Positions 47,801-58,795 of a stretch of DNA of 64,000 bases are shown piece after piece (the stretch's first letter is position 1; each line of letters begins with the position of its first letter). This stretch comes from Taxillus chinensis (lineage: Eukaryota > Streptophyta > Magnoliopsida > Santalales > Loranthaceae): the NCBI GenBank assembly GCA_023512835.1, contig CM042091.1, forward strand, positions 46,586,284 through 46,650,283. The letters run 5' to 3'. The notes under the pieces are model-generated. The model was not told where the DNA came from and searched no databases. It saw only the letters and a list, made by a program, of their open reading frames with translations. The position numbers and the translations under genes are program-made.

Positions 47801-50800
47801 AGAAGATAATTATAGTCTAGAGTAGCATTTCATTTTTCATAATATTTAGGAGCTAAGGATACATCCTTAAAATATACATTTGAGAGCATAATGGTTAAGT
47901 TTATCTCAATGGAGTTAGTATATATGAACATAATACATACAACTAAAATCCTTAAGGCTAATATTAATACCTAAAGGGATGTTGTAGAAACATGATAACA
48001 TCCCCAAAGAGGTTTGTTAATGAATGATACGAAAATGAATCCTATTAATAAAATAAACATTAGTCATGACGACATCATCCTAAAAAATTTGCATCAAACA
48101 CATTTTATAATACATTGAGCCACTTCGAGGAGATGTCAGTTGTGACATGTGAACACATGTTCGATGGAGGATATTATGTTTAAAGAAATTTGCTAGAGCT
48201 TGATTCACAAAAATATAACTGTCGTCAAAATAAAACACCTTAGTTGGGATATAAAATTTGGTAACAATCATTTGATAAAATTGATGAATGATATGAATAA
48301 CATTACTTTTACATCAAATATATCTAACTTATCCTAATGCGATTATTAATAAAAGACATAAAATGCTTATGCCTCGAATAGAAGAAGTAGAAAAATGACC
48401 TTAAACATCAGTATGGTACAAGAAAAAAGATTTAGACTTTTATTGACATATATTTTAAATAAAACACTATGATTTTTAGTATAAAAGCATTGTTTACATT
48501 TTAAACTAGAAGTAGAAATATTTTTATATAATTGAGGAAATAATTATTCTAGATTAACAAGAGGAGTGTCTTATCTGATAAGTATTTTTTTCTTTGTCAA
48601 GTATCTTGTGCCTTTTGTGGAATCTATGACCTGACTCAAATAAGGCTTAAGAAAAACAGATAAGGTCCAAGTTAAATTCCAGGTCTGTTGATTGAATAAA
48701 CTCCTCAAACGAAGGGAATATTTTCAATTCATTCATTTGGGCTCTGTCTGAAGCAAAACAGAAAAGTGATGAGAGATAGCGTAGTAGTCTTGAACTACTG
48801 TAAAAATATCTCACCCTCCCTCTCACTCTTATCTTCACACCACCACATTTCACAAAGCTGCAACATGTTCTTGCGCTGACACCATCAGGCTCCAGTACCC
48901 ATTGCCAATGCTTTCTTGCACTGCTGCTGCCCTCCGTGTCGCTTGTTTCTCCAACGACCATCCTTATATGAGAGCCACAATGCTTTATTAATGGTGCGTT
49001 TAGGAATATCATTGATGTCAAGTGGGAGAATGTTACCTTTTTCCTATTTTTTAGCATTGGGTTGTGTGAAAATAGGTTAAGGGTAAGGGTTCTGGTCCCA
49101 AGAATCACTTCAATAATATTAGTTATCTGCTACCTCTTGTTTGGAGAGTAAGACACTAAATAAATATGGATTCGTTGTGGGTGATTTAGGGATGAGACGA
49201 AGGAGTAGCAGTAGCAAGTAGATCCTAAGAGTAACAGTGAGATCAAAAAGGTTTTGGGAAAGGAGAGAGATTTTGTGAATGCAATGTGAGTTGGATATTT
49301 ATATGCCTTATTTTTCAAGGTGTTTTTTTTTTATTCTCAAAATTTAATTTTTTGTGACCATCCATATTGTCCAGAATGCTTTTCAATACCTCGGCCTGAT
49401 TTGCAGGTTGCAAAGCAACTCGGTTCATGCTGTAATTAACTAATGTAATTAATTTTACTGTTGGATTTGACTTTTACGATGATGTATAGTCAATTCAATT
49501 GGAAATGCTGTGTCTGGCTGCCCAAACAGTGGCAGTGGGGTAGTTTTTCAGTCAGCAGATTGGCCAGTGCCTGGGCCGCGGTGATTTGTTGTAGACCCAG
49601 TTTCCTATATCTGTGAAGATGCTATAATTTTCTTGTGGAGCCTCTATATAATCTCATGTAAAATTTAAATCATTGTAACAAAAGGGGTAAGGAAGGCTAT
49701 CATGATTATAGTAGAGTTCCTTTGTAGGATGTTATACCAGAATCTTTTTATTTTTTTGATCACCCTGGAATCTAATTTTGAGTGAACCTATGTAAATTTG
49801 TTTGTTTTTATTTTTTATTTTATCTTGTGATTAGTTGCAACAATTAGCGTCAAAATAGTACATTTAGTGCTGCCTCTTTGCCCTGAAAACCCATATGTCC
49901 ATGTAGTAGGCTATATTTTATTCACTTCTTTGTCGTTGTAGTTGGGTTCAAGTTCAATCGGTCAAGCTGCCAGATTGAAAAACAAAACATCTAGTAAACC
50001 TTGTGTGAATTAAATTTAAACTTGATACTTATCTTCAAATTTCTACTCAGATTTATGGAAGTACTAAATGTTTTAATATAGTGTTAGCAGTATTGATGAC
50101 CATTTACATCCGAATCAGGATCATTTCCCTTTAGTGTATTTTTCTGCAAGTCAGTACATTCTTCTTTATTGTTTCTATCTTTGTGATAAAGCTTTATAGA
50201 TTCTTCCTCTGATATTCTCTCCAGGTGCAAACTTCAGTGCAAACTTGAAGGGTAATAATAGAAAGGAGAGATTGTTTAGTAAGTTCGCTGAGAACGAATT
50301 TGAAAAGATTGACCGGCTTATGGAATTTTATCTGAGGTGATTGCTGATTTATTTGTTTTTGCAAACCAAGACGTAGATTCTTGGTTTCATGCTGTTAAGC
50401 TCACGAGCTTCTAATTAATTGTAATCCTGATGCAGATACTCTGATAGGGTTAAAGCTGAGGCTGAGCGGCTGGATGAACTTGAACTTGATGATTTAGAGG
50501 TATTTATTTAGAGGTATTTAATTGTGTGATAATTTTTAATTCTAATTTATTTAGAGCTAATATTTTTCCTTACACGTTGAAGATGGATGAAGAAGAAAAA
50601 TATAATCAAAAGCTAGAATCCGGGCTCTACACCCTTCAGGTGAGTGACTTGTCCAGCTGACCCCTAAGTTTGTAATAATTAATAATTTAGATTATAGACA
50701 GACTTGCAACAGTTTCAATGATGTCTGTTCGATCATATACTTGTAGATCAGAAAGCTCAGCATTGTTTTTTACATGCACGATATATCAAAATGCAACACA

Positions 50801-53800
50801 CTACACATGATGAGTAAAAAAAGGACTATATATAGAGAGAGGGATACTTGCATGCAGCCTGTTGTCCATCCACTCTGCCATTATCCTGCCCTCATATATA
50901 GAGGGATACTTGCATGCAGCCTATTGTGCTTCGTTTCAAAAAAGAAGAAGAAGAAGAAGAAGAAGAAGAAATGTTGGGTGGGGCTGCAATTTAAAAAATA
51001 AGTCATTGTTTTGTTGGTGGTACACTCGTGCGCAGGCCTCACTTCTCATTCAAGGATTCTTGCAGTTATCGACACCAAGACTCTGCAGAAATATAATAAA
51101 ACTACGAATGTAAAAATTAGTGGAAGATTACTCTGCAACATCTTATCGAACTGACAAAAAACATAAGCATTTTATTAGCAAGGTCCATGTCTGCATTTTA
51201 GTATCAGCAAATTTCACATGTTCTTGACTGGCATTTTTCTTACACAAGATGACCTTGATTATTTTCCAATTATCAACACCAAGACTCTCCCTTTAGCAAT
51301 ATAATAGAACTTGAAGGCGGAACTTCAGTTAAAGTTTATAGTAACTTATAAAACATACCACTGATAATCTGGATTGGCTACGAATGTAAAAATTAGTGAA
51401 AGATCTGCCTCATCTTATTGAACTGCAACAACATAAGCATTTTATTAGTAGAATCCCTACTTGCATTTGAAGGGTGGGCCTAACGCATTGGTGGGCTCAC
51501 TCCATTGTGCATTGTGGCCACTGGTTGCAAAAAGCAGGAGGAAAGCTGTTTAGATATTCCCCATCCCCGGACCCCACAGTGTGGGAGTTTCGGCACTGGG
51601 TACACCCTTTTCGCCCATATCTGCATTTTTAGTTGTAAAAATACCTCAAAGATAATTTGTACTATTCACATAAATTAGTACTTATTTGCTGAAATTATTT
51701 ATAAATGAAGCTAAAAAAGGACGTCTGAAAGCCAACCTCCCATTGTTTTGCTGCGAGCTTGACATCTATAGGTTTTCATTTTATTTATTTTTTGCTGCAT
51801 ATTGGTTTAATGAGAGAAGCTAATTGTTTGTTTTCAAAACCAATAGCACCTTCATATATAAATGAAACAAAAATAAAAAATGAAATTAAAAAACTAGTAA
51901 TTTTTTTCTCCAGAGATGATGTACGGACCTGTAAAACTTGTGTAAGATCAAAAGAGGCAGCATTAAAGATTGAGGTTGAAGTTTGAAGATCTGAAAGCTG
52001 TTCAATCTACTGATCCATATGATCTATAACACCACCCCTAGGTACAGTCTCTGGTCGAAGTTGAATCAAAGCTCCAAGATCCGGTCAATCTGACTTTGAA
52101 AGATCCTGCCATCATCATTCGTTGAAGCAATTGGAGAGAGGCAGAGGGTTTAGGGAGGGAGGGAGAAGCAGGTTAGATTATTGGGAGAGAGGCCTGGTGT
52201 GTGAGTGTACGACCAACAAAGCAGTTACACATTCTTTTTTAAGTTGTGGCCCCACCAATGTTTCCAGAAATGAAGCACAATTGTCCACTTGTTAAATTTC
52301 AAATAAACAGTACAGATGCATACCGGATAATGGAAGTATGGACAGCAACCTGCTTTCTAATAATTAATTTTTGTACTAAAGCGGCCAAAGGCAAAATACT
52401 TACCCCCTGCCCCTGGCAAAATTTTGTTTGGGTGAAGAGAAGACTGAAGAGATGAGACAGTTAATGGTTTTATGTTATAGATCTTTAGTTGGTATTGTGA
52501 TTTACCAATTTGAGGGCCTTGGGTAAAAAAATGGTGCAAGGCTTTCATGTCTTTGGAATTATTGTAGGGCTTGGTGTCGTTTTCTTTTATTAGAGCATGA
52601 TCATACAATTTCTTCTCAATGACAAACTAAGTAATCTTATACTGGTTTACCTCCTCCACAGTAATAGTGTGTTATGATAACCTATTTTGATCTTATACTG
52701 GTTTCTAAAGCTGTCTCTGGCTGCTGTTCCCTTAGTGTGGACAAGATGCTAGAGTCTTCGGAGTTAAATAACTATGAAGGATACCTTATCAGCTGTGAAA
52801 TCATTTTGTGTCACTTTGATTGTCTTTTGGGATCAAGGATTGATGCAAATTATATGCCTTCAATTAATTGAAGAATATTCATTGGGAATTAAAGATTTAT
52901 GGTCAACATAAATCTCTTTTCCTTTTGGAATTTTTTTTTTTATTTTTTGGGATGGTTTTTACTTTGTATGCAGGCCCCAGAATGCTAAAAAATTGTGTGG
53001 TGTGGCACTTGGATTAAACTTTTTCAAAAATAAAAAATAAAAACACAAAAAAGTGGTGCTTATGTGTTCTTGTCGGTGTTGTGCAGGGTTGTGTATGTGT
53101 CTGTATACACTAATGTATTTCTCATTTCTCATGCAGCTGATTGCTGTGATTTTGGGTCATCTTTGGACTTCTGAGTAAGTTTATATATTTTGTTGTGTTG
53201 TAAATGAATCAAATGTCCGTGAATAAATTTACGTTTGACTTGATAAAAATTTATTTATGTTCATTCATTTAAAAAAAGGTGATGTTCGTGAATATATATA
53301 TATATATATATATTATATTTTTGTGAATATAAACGAACGAACAATAATTGTGTTGTGTTTTTTTCGCTTATGTTTATGAACATGTATTTACGAATAATAT
53401 TTGAAAATATTAATAATTATATTTATAAACAGGTAATCACGAATAACTGATCACAAACAAATATTCATGAATAGTTGAATAAATTCATAAACAAACAATT
53501 GAGTACACGAACAAATAAATAAATATGTTTATTTATAAATTTTAAATAATTAGTATTTTAATTCACAAATAGTTGAATAGACATAATTTATCAAGTTCGC
53601 AAATAAATGAATGAATGAACTAATTTGTTTTATAAGTTTTAAATAATTAGATGTTTTAGTTCACAAATAAATCATTTAACGAATATTTTAAGTTTTTAAC
53701 AAAAAAAAGTAAAAATATAATTTTCGTGAACAAGTATGTTGGTATATTCATAAATAATGTTCGTAAACTAGTGTTTATAAGCTATTCGTGAATATTAATG

Positions 53801-55055
53801 AATTGTTTGCGAACATTAATGAACGAATATGAATACGGTGATTTAATGTTCATGTTTGTTTGGATTTGTTAAGAAATAGTATCAAATCGAATTCGAATAC
53901 CTTACTATTCGGCTTGGCTTGGCTCAATTCATTTACAGTCCTAATTGTGAGGAATGTTTTATTAGACTTTGTGATAACGGTTTAATTTGTAATATTGAGC
54001 TTGAATTTTGTGTAGGTACTTTCGTATGAGGACAAGAATTGAATTACTATTAAAGCAACAAAAGCTGACAAAGAATCACATCAAAGATATACTTCAGGTA
54101 CAGATTGGTGATTTGATGTTTAGTACTATAATTTCTTTTAGATCATGAACCATCCTCTATGCATGCCTATATTAAATTCATTATTGCTGAACTGAAGTGA
54201 TAAAATTCGTGTATATTGGAGCTATGTCTAATTAAAAATGAAACTATGGTTACATTTATTAGATGCAAAGACTTGTTGGGCATATGGTAAAATTATGATC
54301 TTTTTATGTAATTGTCGTTGTCCATAATAATACAATATCTTTTGTGGGGTCTTAATCAAAATTTTGATTGCACTAAATTTGTTAAAGGTTATTTTTTTAT
54401 TTGTTAAATTTAGAGATACTTTTTTTTTAAAATTTCTGATGAAAATCTTCTGTAATGTTGCAAGTATACACCCAAACACTTTGAAGTCAGTCAAAATACT
54501 TAAATCAGCTCAAGACATCATTCTAAATCTAGGCATTATGTTTCACCTTGTATTGTTTCTAAATCAGCTCAAGACATCATTCTTCGCCGAAAATATGTTT
54601 TTTTGTTCCTGCAAAGTGCAAAGGTGATTTCTACCTGCGATTATTCCACAATCACGTGTACATGACAAACAAATTAGAGGAATAAACAAGAGCAAAGATA
54701 GTACTTTTTCGTAATAAATTTTTTTTTTTTGAGTGTCCTTATTTGTTTGTTCACCATGCATATGAAAAGAGAAAAGGAAAAATAGAATGATGATGATTTG
54801 TGGAAAGTACTAGTAATATTTAGCTATTTTTGGATTGTCTTCAAAATATAGGAGAATATTTGGTGACTTTAAAACTTTTATTATTTGCTTAATTATAAAA
54901 TCAATCTTCCTATCCTGATTTTCTTTTCTGTAGAAAAACTGACTCATTTATTTCGTCCAATGCAGGAATATCATGACAATATTGGAGATTTGGAGGGACC
55001 AGAGGAGAAGGATAGAGCACAAGCGAAAATAATAAGGTTCATCTCTGCATTTTGA
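35845..55055 (+). CDS. CTNNBL1: Beta-catenin-like protein 1 (armadillo-repeat splicing factor)
   Basis: Eight exons: 35845-36969, 41630-41714, 50225-50336, 50437-50500, 50583-50639, 53137-53174, 54016-54097 and 54966-55055. They total 1,653 nt and 550 aa, close to the human length (563). The protein has a nuclear-localisation-like KRKR at residues 12-15, the conserved N-terminal CTNNBL domain and armadillo-like helices through most of exon 1, and a C-terminal part ending EYHDNIGDLEGPEE...FISAF. In animals it binds CDC5L and the Prp19 complex of the spliceosome; the same nuclear role is inferred here. Exon 1 alone encodes 375 residues. Intron 1 (4,660 bp) needs a GC donor (AAG|GCAAGT); the other introns are GT-AG. 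Introns 1, 2 and 5 are swollen by repeats. Exon 3 opens with a 12-bp tandem duplication. Third codon positions are C-rich in the first half of exon 1 and much less so later. Confidence 0.95.
36964..36975 (+). promoter_or_regulatory. GC-type 5' splice site of CTNNBL1 intron 1
   Basis: Exon 1 ends ...ATGGGTAAG followed by GCAAGT. Splicing at the nearby GT (36965) would give a frameshift and an early stop with the exon at 41630. Splicing at the GC (36970) keeps the frame (G-K-L-P-I-S-K). AAG|GCAAGT fits the strong consensus of GC-AG introns. Confidence 0.85.
37640..38433 (+). repeat. Diverged tandem repeat (about 200-230 bp units) in intron 1
   Basis: Four units are anchored by variants of TTATTGACTAGGAATATAGA at 37720, 37952, 38171 and 38374 (spacings 232, 219 and 203 bp). 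Each is followed by a CTTTTGAA block, a TAGTTTTTAA or GGTTCTAG block and a 'ccttttgattgtgtagg' block. It stops where the LINE-like insertion begins. Confidence 0.8.
38434..39040 (-). mobile_element. LINE-like fragment with a poly(A) end
   Basis: On the minus strand it ends in a poly(A)-like tail (plus-strand T-run near 38,434). It carries two adjacent open stretches (39048-38812 and 38802-38617) of unrecognised, non-domain protein. It abuts the plus-strand LINE fragment head to head. Confidence 0.45.
39040..39737 (+). mobile_element. LINE 3' end with zf-RVT region
   Basis: The plus strand encodes the cysteine-rich region found after plant LINE reverse transcriptases (KILTADNVRRQGMVALSWC then CK...H.LLHC), followed by a 3' UTR and an A-rich end at about 39,737. 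It is strongly 5'-truncated, as LINE insertions often are. Confidence 0.8.
39890..40985 (-). pseudogene. hAT-family transposase relic
   Basis: Translating the minus strand gives, in order, a BED-zinc-finger-like segment (IQCKHCNKDNKRGIKRLKEHL near 40,900), a WKKYDCTLMYNGWTKDE segment typical of the DUF659 region (near 40,340), and an HCIDLVTEDNGKIK segment (near 40,080-40,030). Several stops and frame changes interrupt it. It lies antisense in CTNNBL1 intron 1 and is dead. Confidence 0.75.
40986..41629 (+). other. Rest of CTNNBL1 intron 1
   Basis: No element recognised. The intron ends with a CTTTCAG acceptor at 41629. A serine- and glycine-coding, purine-rich patch near 41,280-41,370 has no clear identity. 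Confidence 0.5.
42497..43563. mobile_element. hAT-like non-autonomous element, family A, copy 1
   Basis: Inverted ends CATGGTTC and GAATCATG lie between near-identical 8-bp flanks AGTAGCCC (42489-42496) and GGTAGCCC (43564-43571); an 8-bp duplication is the hAT hallmark. 1,067 bp, no coding. It shares ATGAGTCGTCC with copy 2. Confidence 0.65.
43572..44439 (+). other. Intron 2 stretch, no element recognised
   Basis: AT-rich intron DNA between a hAT-like element and the copia relic. The part 44,150-44,400 may include a piece of the copia 3' LTR, but no matching repeat was found. Confidence 0.4.
44652..45765. mobile_element. hAT-like non-autonomous element, family A, copy 2
   Basis: Ends CATGGTTTGAAAAAACA and the reverse complement CAAGGTTCAAAAATACA are similar inverted repeats. 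1,114 bp. It sits inside the copia RNase H region, which resumes on the other side; flanking duplication is weak (about five of eight bases). Rich in CCTCAACCG and CGTCATC words. Confidence 0.65.
46819..47393. mobile_element. GGGC-rich hAT-like MITE, copy 2
   Basis: Inverted ends TAGGGATGTAAACTGG and the reverse complement TAGAAGTATAAAACGGG; 575 bp. Flanks AGTAATTC (46811-46818) and GGTAATTC (47394-47401) match at seven of eight bases. Inserted in the copia relic. Confidence 0.78.
48581..50224 (+). other. Rest of CTNNBL1 intron 2
   Basis: No element recognised. A 153-codon minus frame (48,647-49,108) and a 62-codon one (49,130-49,318) lack known domains. The intron ends TCTCCAG at 50224. Confidence 0.45.
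50829..50931 (+). repeat. Short direct repeat in intron 5
   Basis: ATATAGAG(AGAG)GGATACTTGCATGCAGCCT appears at about 50,830 and again, lacking AGAG, at about 50,894. Confidence 0.85.
50941..50971 (+). repeat. (AAG)n microsatellite
   Basis: About nine AAG repeats in intron 5. Confidence 0.9.
51068..51465 (+). repeat. Diverged direct repeat in intron 5
   Basis: CACCAAGACTCT, CTACGAATGTAAAAATTAGT and ACATAAGCATTTTATTAG occur in the same order in 51,068-51,195 and 51,278-51,460. The second copy is interrupted by about 70 bp. Confidence 0.8.
51472..51612 (+). mobile_element. SINE-like fragment
   Basis: Contains GGGCCTAACGC, GGTTGCAAAAAGCAGG (a degenerate polymerase III B-box position) and the end CCCCGGACCCCACAGTGTGG then GCACTGGGTACACCC and a T-run, phrases typical of tRNA-derived plant SINEs. 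It lies in intron 5. Confidence 0.5.
51616..53136 (+). other. Rest of CTNNBL1 intron 5
   Basis: No element recognised; a short GA-rich stretch lies near 52,135-52,180. The intron ends TCATGCAG at 53136. Confidence 0.5.
53199..53937. repeat. MITE-like element with GAACGAATA words, intron 6
   Basis: Inverted ends TTGTAAATGAATC and GAATTCATTTACA-like flank AT-rich DNA. The interior is full of TTCGTGAATATT / AATATTCGTTC-type words on both strands and ends with GGCTTGGCTTGGCTC. No target duplication was found. Confidence 0.5.
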
Positions 55056-56819
55056 AAACCCTCTGGGCTTCTGGCTTAGCAGTTGCTGTTTACAACTATT
55101 CGGTTAAAGCAGCATGATGTCTTGCATTGCATGCAGTCTCGTGGGTAGCCTTGTTATAAATCTCCATCGCTAATGTATTCTAAATGTAGAGCTATCTATA
55201 CGTAGAGCGGCTCCAATCCATAATGTCGGCGTTGTATATTTAGTTCCGGATTTGGACAAACCGGCATGATTTGCCCAACCCAAACACAACTCCATTTCCG
55301 TTTGCCAACTGGTGGCTTTGGACATATTGTGAACTGTTAAGAGGCTCTCAATTTTGATTTCAGGTGAGTCATTTTCAGGCTGTCAAAAACCGAATTTGGA
55401 ACCTTCGAGAAAGGCCCTGTTCTGGCATATGTTATAGTAAAACGTTTTATTATAAAATAAAATGTTTTGAAATTAGCTGAGGTAATGTTTGCCCAATGCT
55501 TCTATTTTTTTTAAAAATTATCTATGAATTTAAAAGTTCGCTTCAATATATATTTTATTTAATGCCTATTATTATTATGCCATTATTTTTTTGTGAGTTT
55601 GTGTAGCATTACTTATTAAACAAAAAGAAATGTATTAATGTAAGTTCATTAAGGCAGACTTTTCGTTAAAAAAATAGCCGTTAAAAATGTCCTCAAGTAT
55701 CCTGACGGTAATGGGTGGGCTGATCATTTTGCATTATGACTTGCAGCGTCATGGCGCCTGTTACATGCTACAGCGCAACAAATTTTGTAGTTGCATGCGC
55801 AGCTTTGGTGTGCTATTTTCTGTCTGGTGCATAAATGGCCTCATATTGTGAGCCCATATTTATTAATAGTAAGATGTATTATTTTAGGGCAAAACTTGTC
55901 TGCATTAGTTGAAATTGCAATACTTTTGCATGTCACATAAGATGTTGCCTGTGTAGGCAACTATTTTGAAAATTTGGTGAGCATAAATCAGTGCTCCCTC
56001 CTCTGAAGACCACATTGTTTCCCAACATGCGTCAGCAGCCACCCTGTTGCCGCCGTGTCCCAACACCTATACAGCCTACCGCAGCTACTCCTTGACGACT
56101 CACTTTGCCGCTGTTGCTCCACGCCAATCCATCCCACCACCACCACCACACTAAATTGTAAATTAGTGTGAAACTACACAAACTCTCATAATTACAAATA
56201 TCTTATATAACAATCTTGACATTATTACCAATGCACCATTATACGTTACCTAATAACAAACTAGTATTTTCTCGTAAGAATTGAATAATACAACTTAAAC
56301 AAAAAATGACATTGGACCTTAGGTTTTTAAAAAAATTGACGTTTAAATTTTTTATTTTATCCCAAATTTTCATTCCGACGATGAGCCGTCCTAATTTAGT
56401 AATATTCCAAAGACGGCTAATCACGTGGAATGGTGGTCGGTGGAAGGCATGTCTTAAAAGCACAGCCTTCTAAATTCCGTCTCTATAGACTAAAATCGAA
56501 CCTGGGGCATTAATAACAGGCCTAGCCGCACTCCTACTCGCTGAGCTTAAAGGCGCTAATACCACATGGCCTTCCTTTGAACTCAAACTCTACCCAATGT
56601 GATGCACAGCATTTGTTAAGTCATTCTATGATCCCATGACGTCTCAAACTCGCAAACTCCCCAATGAAATACGACCAAACAGAACAGGTCATGCGCCTCG
56701 CGCGCGTGTTAAAGACTTGAAGTGCCGAAAAAGAGAATACCGAAAAGTTGAAGAAAATTGTCAAGGGGGAGAAGTGTCCAAAAGTTGTAGTTTAGTACAC
56801 GGGAAAAGGAAAGAAAAGG
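55056..56819. other. Intergenic downstream of CTNNBL1
   Basis: The first few hundred bases are likely 3' UTR. No gene, RNA or element is recognised in the rest. Confidence 0.5.
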
Positions 56820-57545
56820 AATCATATTGAATTCTTTTTTTCGTTTGGTATGAAAATAGAAAAGATAATAAAATTCTTGTAGGAATCTTATACCCTCACA
56901 TAAGGAAAAGTTGATTCCCCCCACTCTCCTAGTTTAAAGGTTCTCTTACACAAGAGAACCATTTTTTCCTTTTTTACCCTTATTCTATTATCCCCTCTCT
57001 CCCCCGCAACGCCTCTTCCCGTCATCCCCGCCTGCACCCCTCTCCCCTAAGCCTTGTTGCACCCCCACACCCCGTCGCCCCCTGCACCCCTTTCCCCGCC
57101 CCACGATGCATCCCTCCCACCTTGCCTACACCCGTCACACCCGCTTGCACCCCCACACCCCGTCGCACCCCAACCCGCCACCGATCTGCCCCCGACGCAC
57201 CCCGTTGCCACCGATCTCCCCTTCAACTCCTCCCGCCGCCACCCCCCCTCCCCCCTGACGCACCTAGCCGCCACCAACACACCCCGCCGCCACCGATCTC
57301 CCCTGCCACCCCTCTCCTCCACCACCTCTCTCCCCCTGCAACCCTTATTGTGTTCACTGGAAAAGATGAGACATAAAAAACAAACGATTTCTTGAATAAA
57401 ATTTAATAATTATGAGAATATTTCAGTAATTACACTAATACATTACCTTGATGATTCTTATATACCAAACATAGGAAAGGTAATCAGAAATCATTTTGTT
57501 CCTCATGTCAATTTCATTCCTTTAATGATTTCATTCTCCCCATTT
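56820..57545. repeat. Element-like segment with a C-rich tandem core
   Basis: The core 57,000-57,345 is strongly C-rich on the plus strand and contains CGCCACCGATCTCCCC-type and CACACCCCGTCGC-type words repeated two or three times each. Flanks carry inverted TTTGGTAT (56,845) and ATACCAAA (57,463) in AT-rich surroundings, suggesting a MITE with an expanded core. Open frames on both strands across the core are composition artefacts. Confidence 0.5.
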
Positions 57546-57550
57546 CATTC

Positions 57551-57567
57551 GGGGGGGGGGGGGGGGG
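57551..57567 (+). repeat. Poly(G) run, 17 bases
   Basis: Unbroken G17, a possible quadruplex-forming or assembly-sensitive tract. Confidence 0.9.
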
Positions 57568-58291
57568 AGGTGTTGTGGAAGTCAAAATCACTCATTCCTT
57601 TCCTCTTTCTTATTTTAATACCTTGTGTAGCATAAATGAAGAATAGGAAGACCTTTGCATTGCTGTGTAGTAGAAGTCGCGTTTTAAAATTATATATTTT
57701 TTCACTGTTTGCATAAGAAATTGTCGGTGCTTACCGCGGCACGTAGTATTTTTTTCATTTTCCTTCATAAACTTTAACTATAGGAATTCCATCGTGTAAT
57801 TTCAAACAATATATATATATATATATATATTATGATATTACTCACTCTTCTCAAATTAAAAGTTTAACGTTTAATTTCCGGGCTTGTTTATATATACTAA
57901 TATGTAATAGCGTATTTGGTTTATTGTTTTTGAAACAAGATTTTATTTCCAAAAGTAGAATTGGCGGACACATAACATGCATTCCTATGGATTTGGGAGG
58001 CTTGATAATTGTGGTTTGCTCACTCCCTGTATAAACTATTATTTTACAGGGTTTAGTAGGCAATAGACACACTAGCCAAGCTGATGACTTCACTTGTTTT
58101 CTTTTATTATTTAATTTTTGTATACTATGTTTTGAGAAATATGAGCCAATGTAGTAACTGTTTGGACTTTTAGGTTGAGAATGCTAGTCGGCAATTGTAT
58201 GGGTTTTCCTAAATGAGTTACCTTGTTTCATTTATGATGTTTTAAAAAGTTATTATTTGTATTTATATGTGGGCATAATACATCAGATACA

Positions 58292-58795
58292 TATCTCATG
58301 GTGTGTTAAAGGGTCGGCCAGCCTGCGTGCCAGGTGGGTTAGTGTGTATTTTTTTCGAGTTGGACTTGTAAATTTTGGCTCATTTATACACGAATCAAAA
58401 TGGGCTTTAGCATACGAGCTGTGGGCCAAAGTGGGCCAAGCCCCCAAGTTCACGGGCTGGCCAGTGGGTTAGCGTTAATTTTTTTATTTTTTTTATTTGA
58501 CTTTTTTAGTTTATTTTATTAAAATTTTACATATAGTATTAATATTTTGTAAGATTAACCGTATTTATAGTTATTTGTAGGTTGTGTTTGACCCATGAGG
58601 ACTAAAATTATTATTATTATTTTAAAAATATATTTAACAAGAAAAAAACTATTTTTAAAAAATTAAAACATTAAACGGACTAGCCTGCGGGCCAGGCCAG
58701 CCCTCGTGTGGACTAGGCCGGGCCAAATATTTCTGATCCGTTTAAAAGCGAGGCCCGACCCAGCCCCGGCCTGACTGTTTAACACCCATGTATAC
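58292..58795. repeat. GGGC-rich MITE-like element, copy 3
   Basis: Inverted ends CATGGTGTGTTAAAGGGTCG and GACTGTTTAACACCCATG-like; the AT-rich core is similar to the 30,595-31,005 copy. No clear target duplication. Confidence 0.65.

Larger units (their letters stand above)
44440..48580 (-). pseudogene. Ty1/copia pol relic, split by two DNA-type elements
   Basis: Read on the minus strand from right to left it keeps order and identity. It shows the pre-integrase zinc region and integrase start (48,560-48,300), the integrase core (48,271-48,080), a linker (47,787-47,578), reverse transcriptase with SDVKNVFLYDN and VYMNPPP (46,683-46,495), the RT thumb and connection near 46,090-45,860, and RNase H (AEYY near 45,800, then VIEIANN near 44,540). 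Stops and frameshifts abound. The elements at 46,819-47,393 and 44,652-45,765 interrupt it. Confidence 0.82.

Noticed and set aside
48647..49318. Minus-strand open frames of 153 and 62 codons in CTNNBL1 intron 2
   Set aside because: No domain, no clear splice structure, and next to the copia relic; too weak for a gene call.
57047..57395. Overlapping open frames on both strands in the C-rich island
   Set aside because: Low-complexity Pro/His or Gly/Arg strings caused by base composition.
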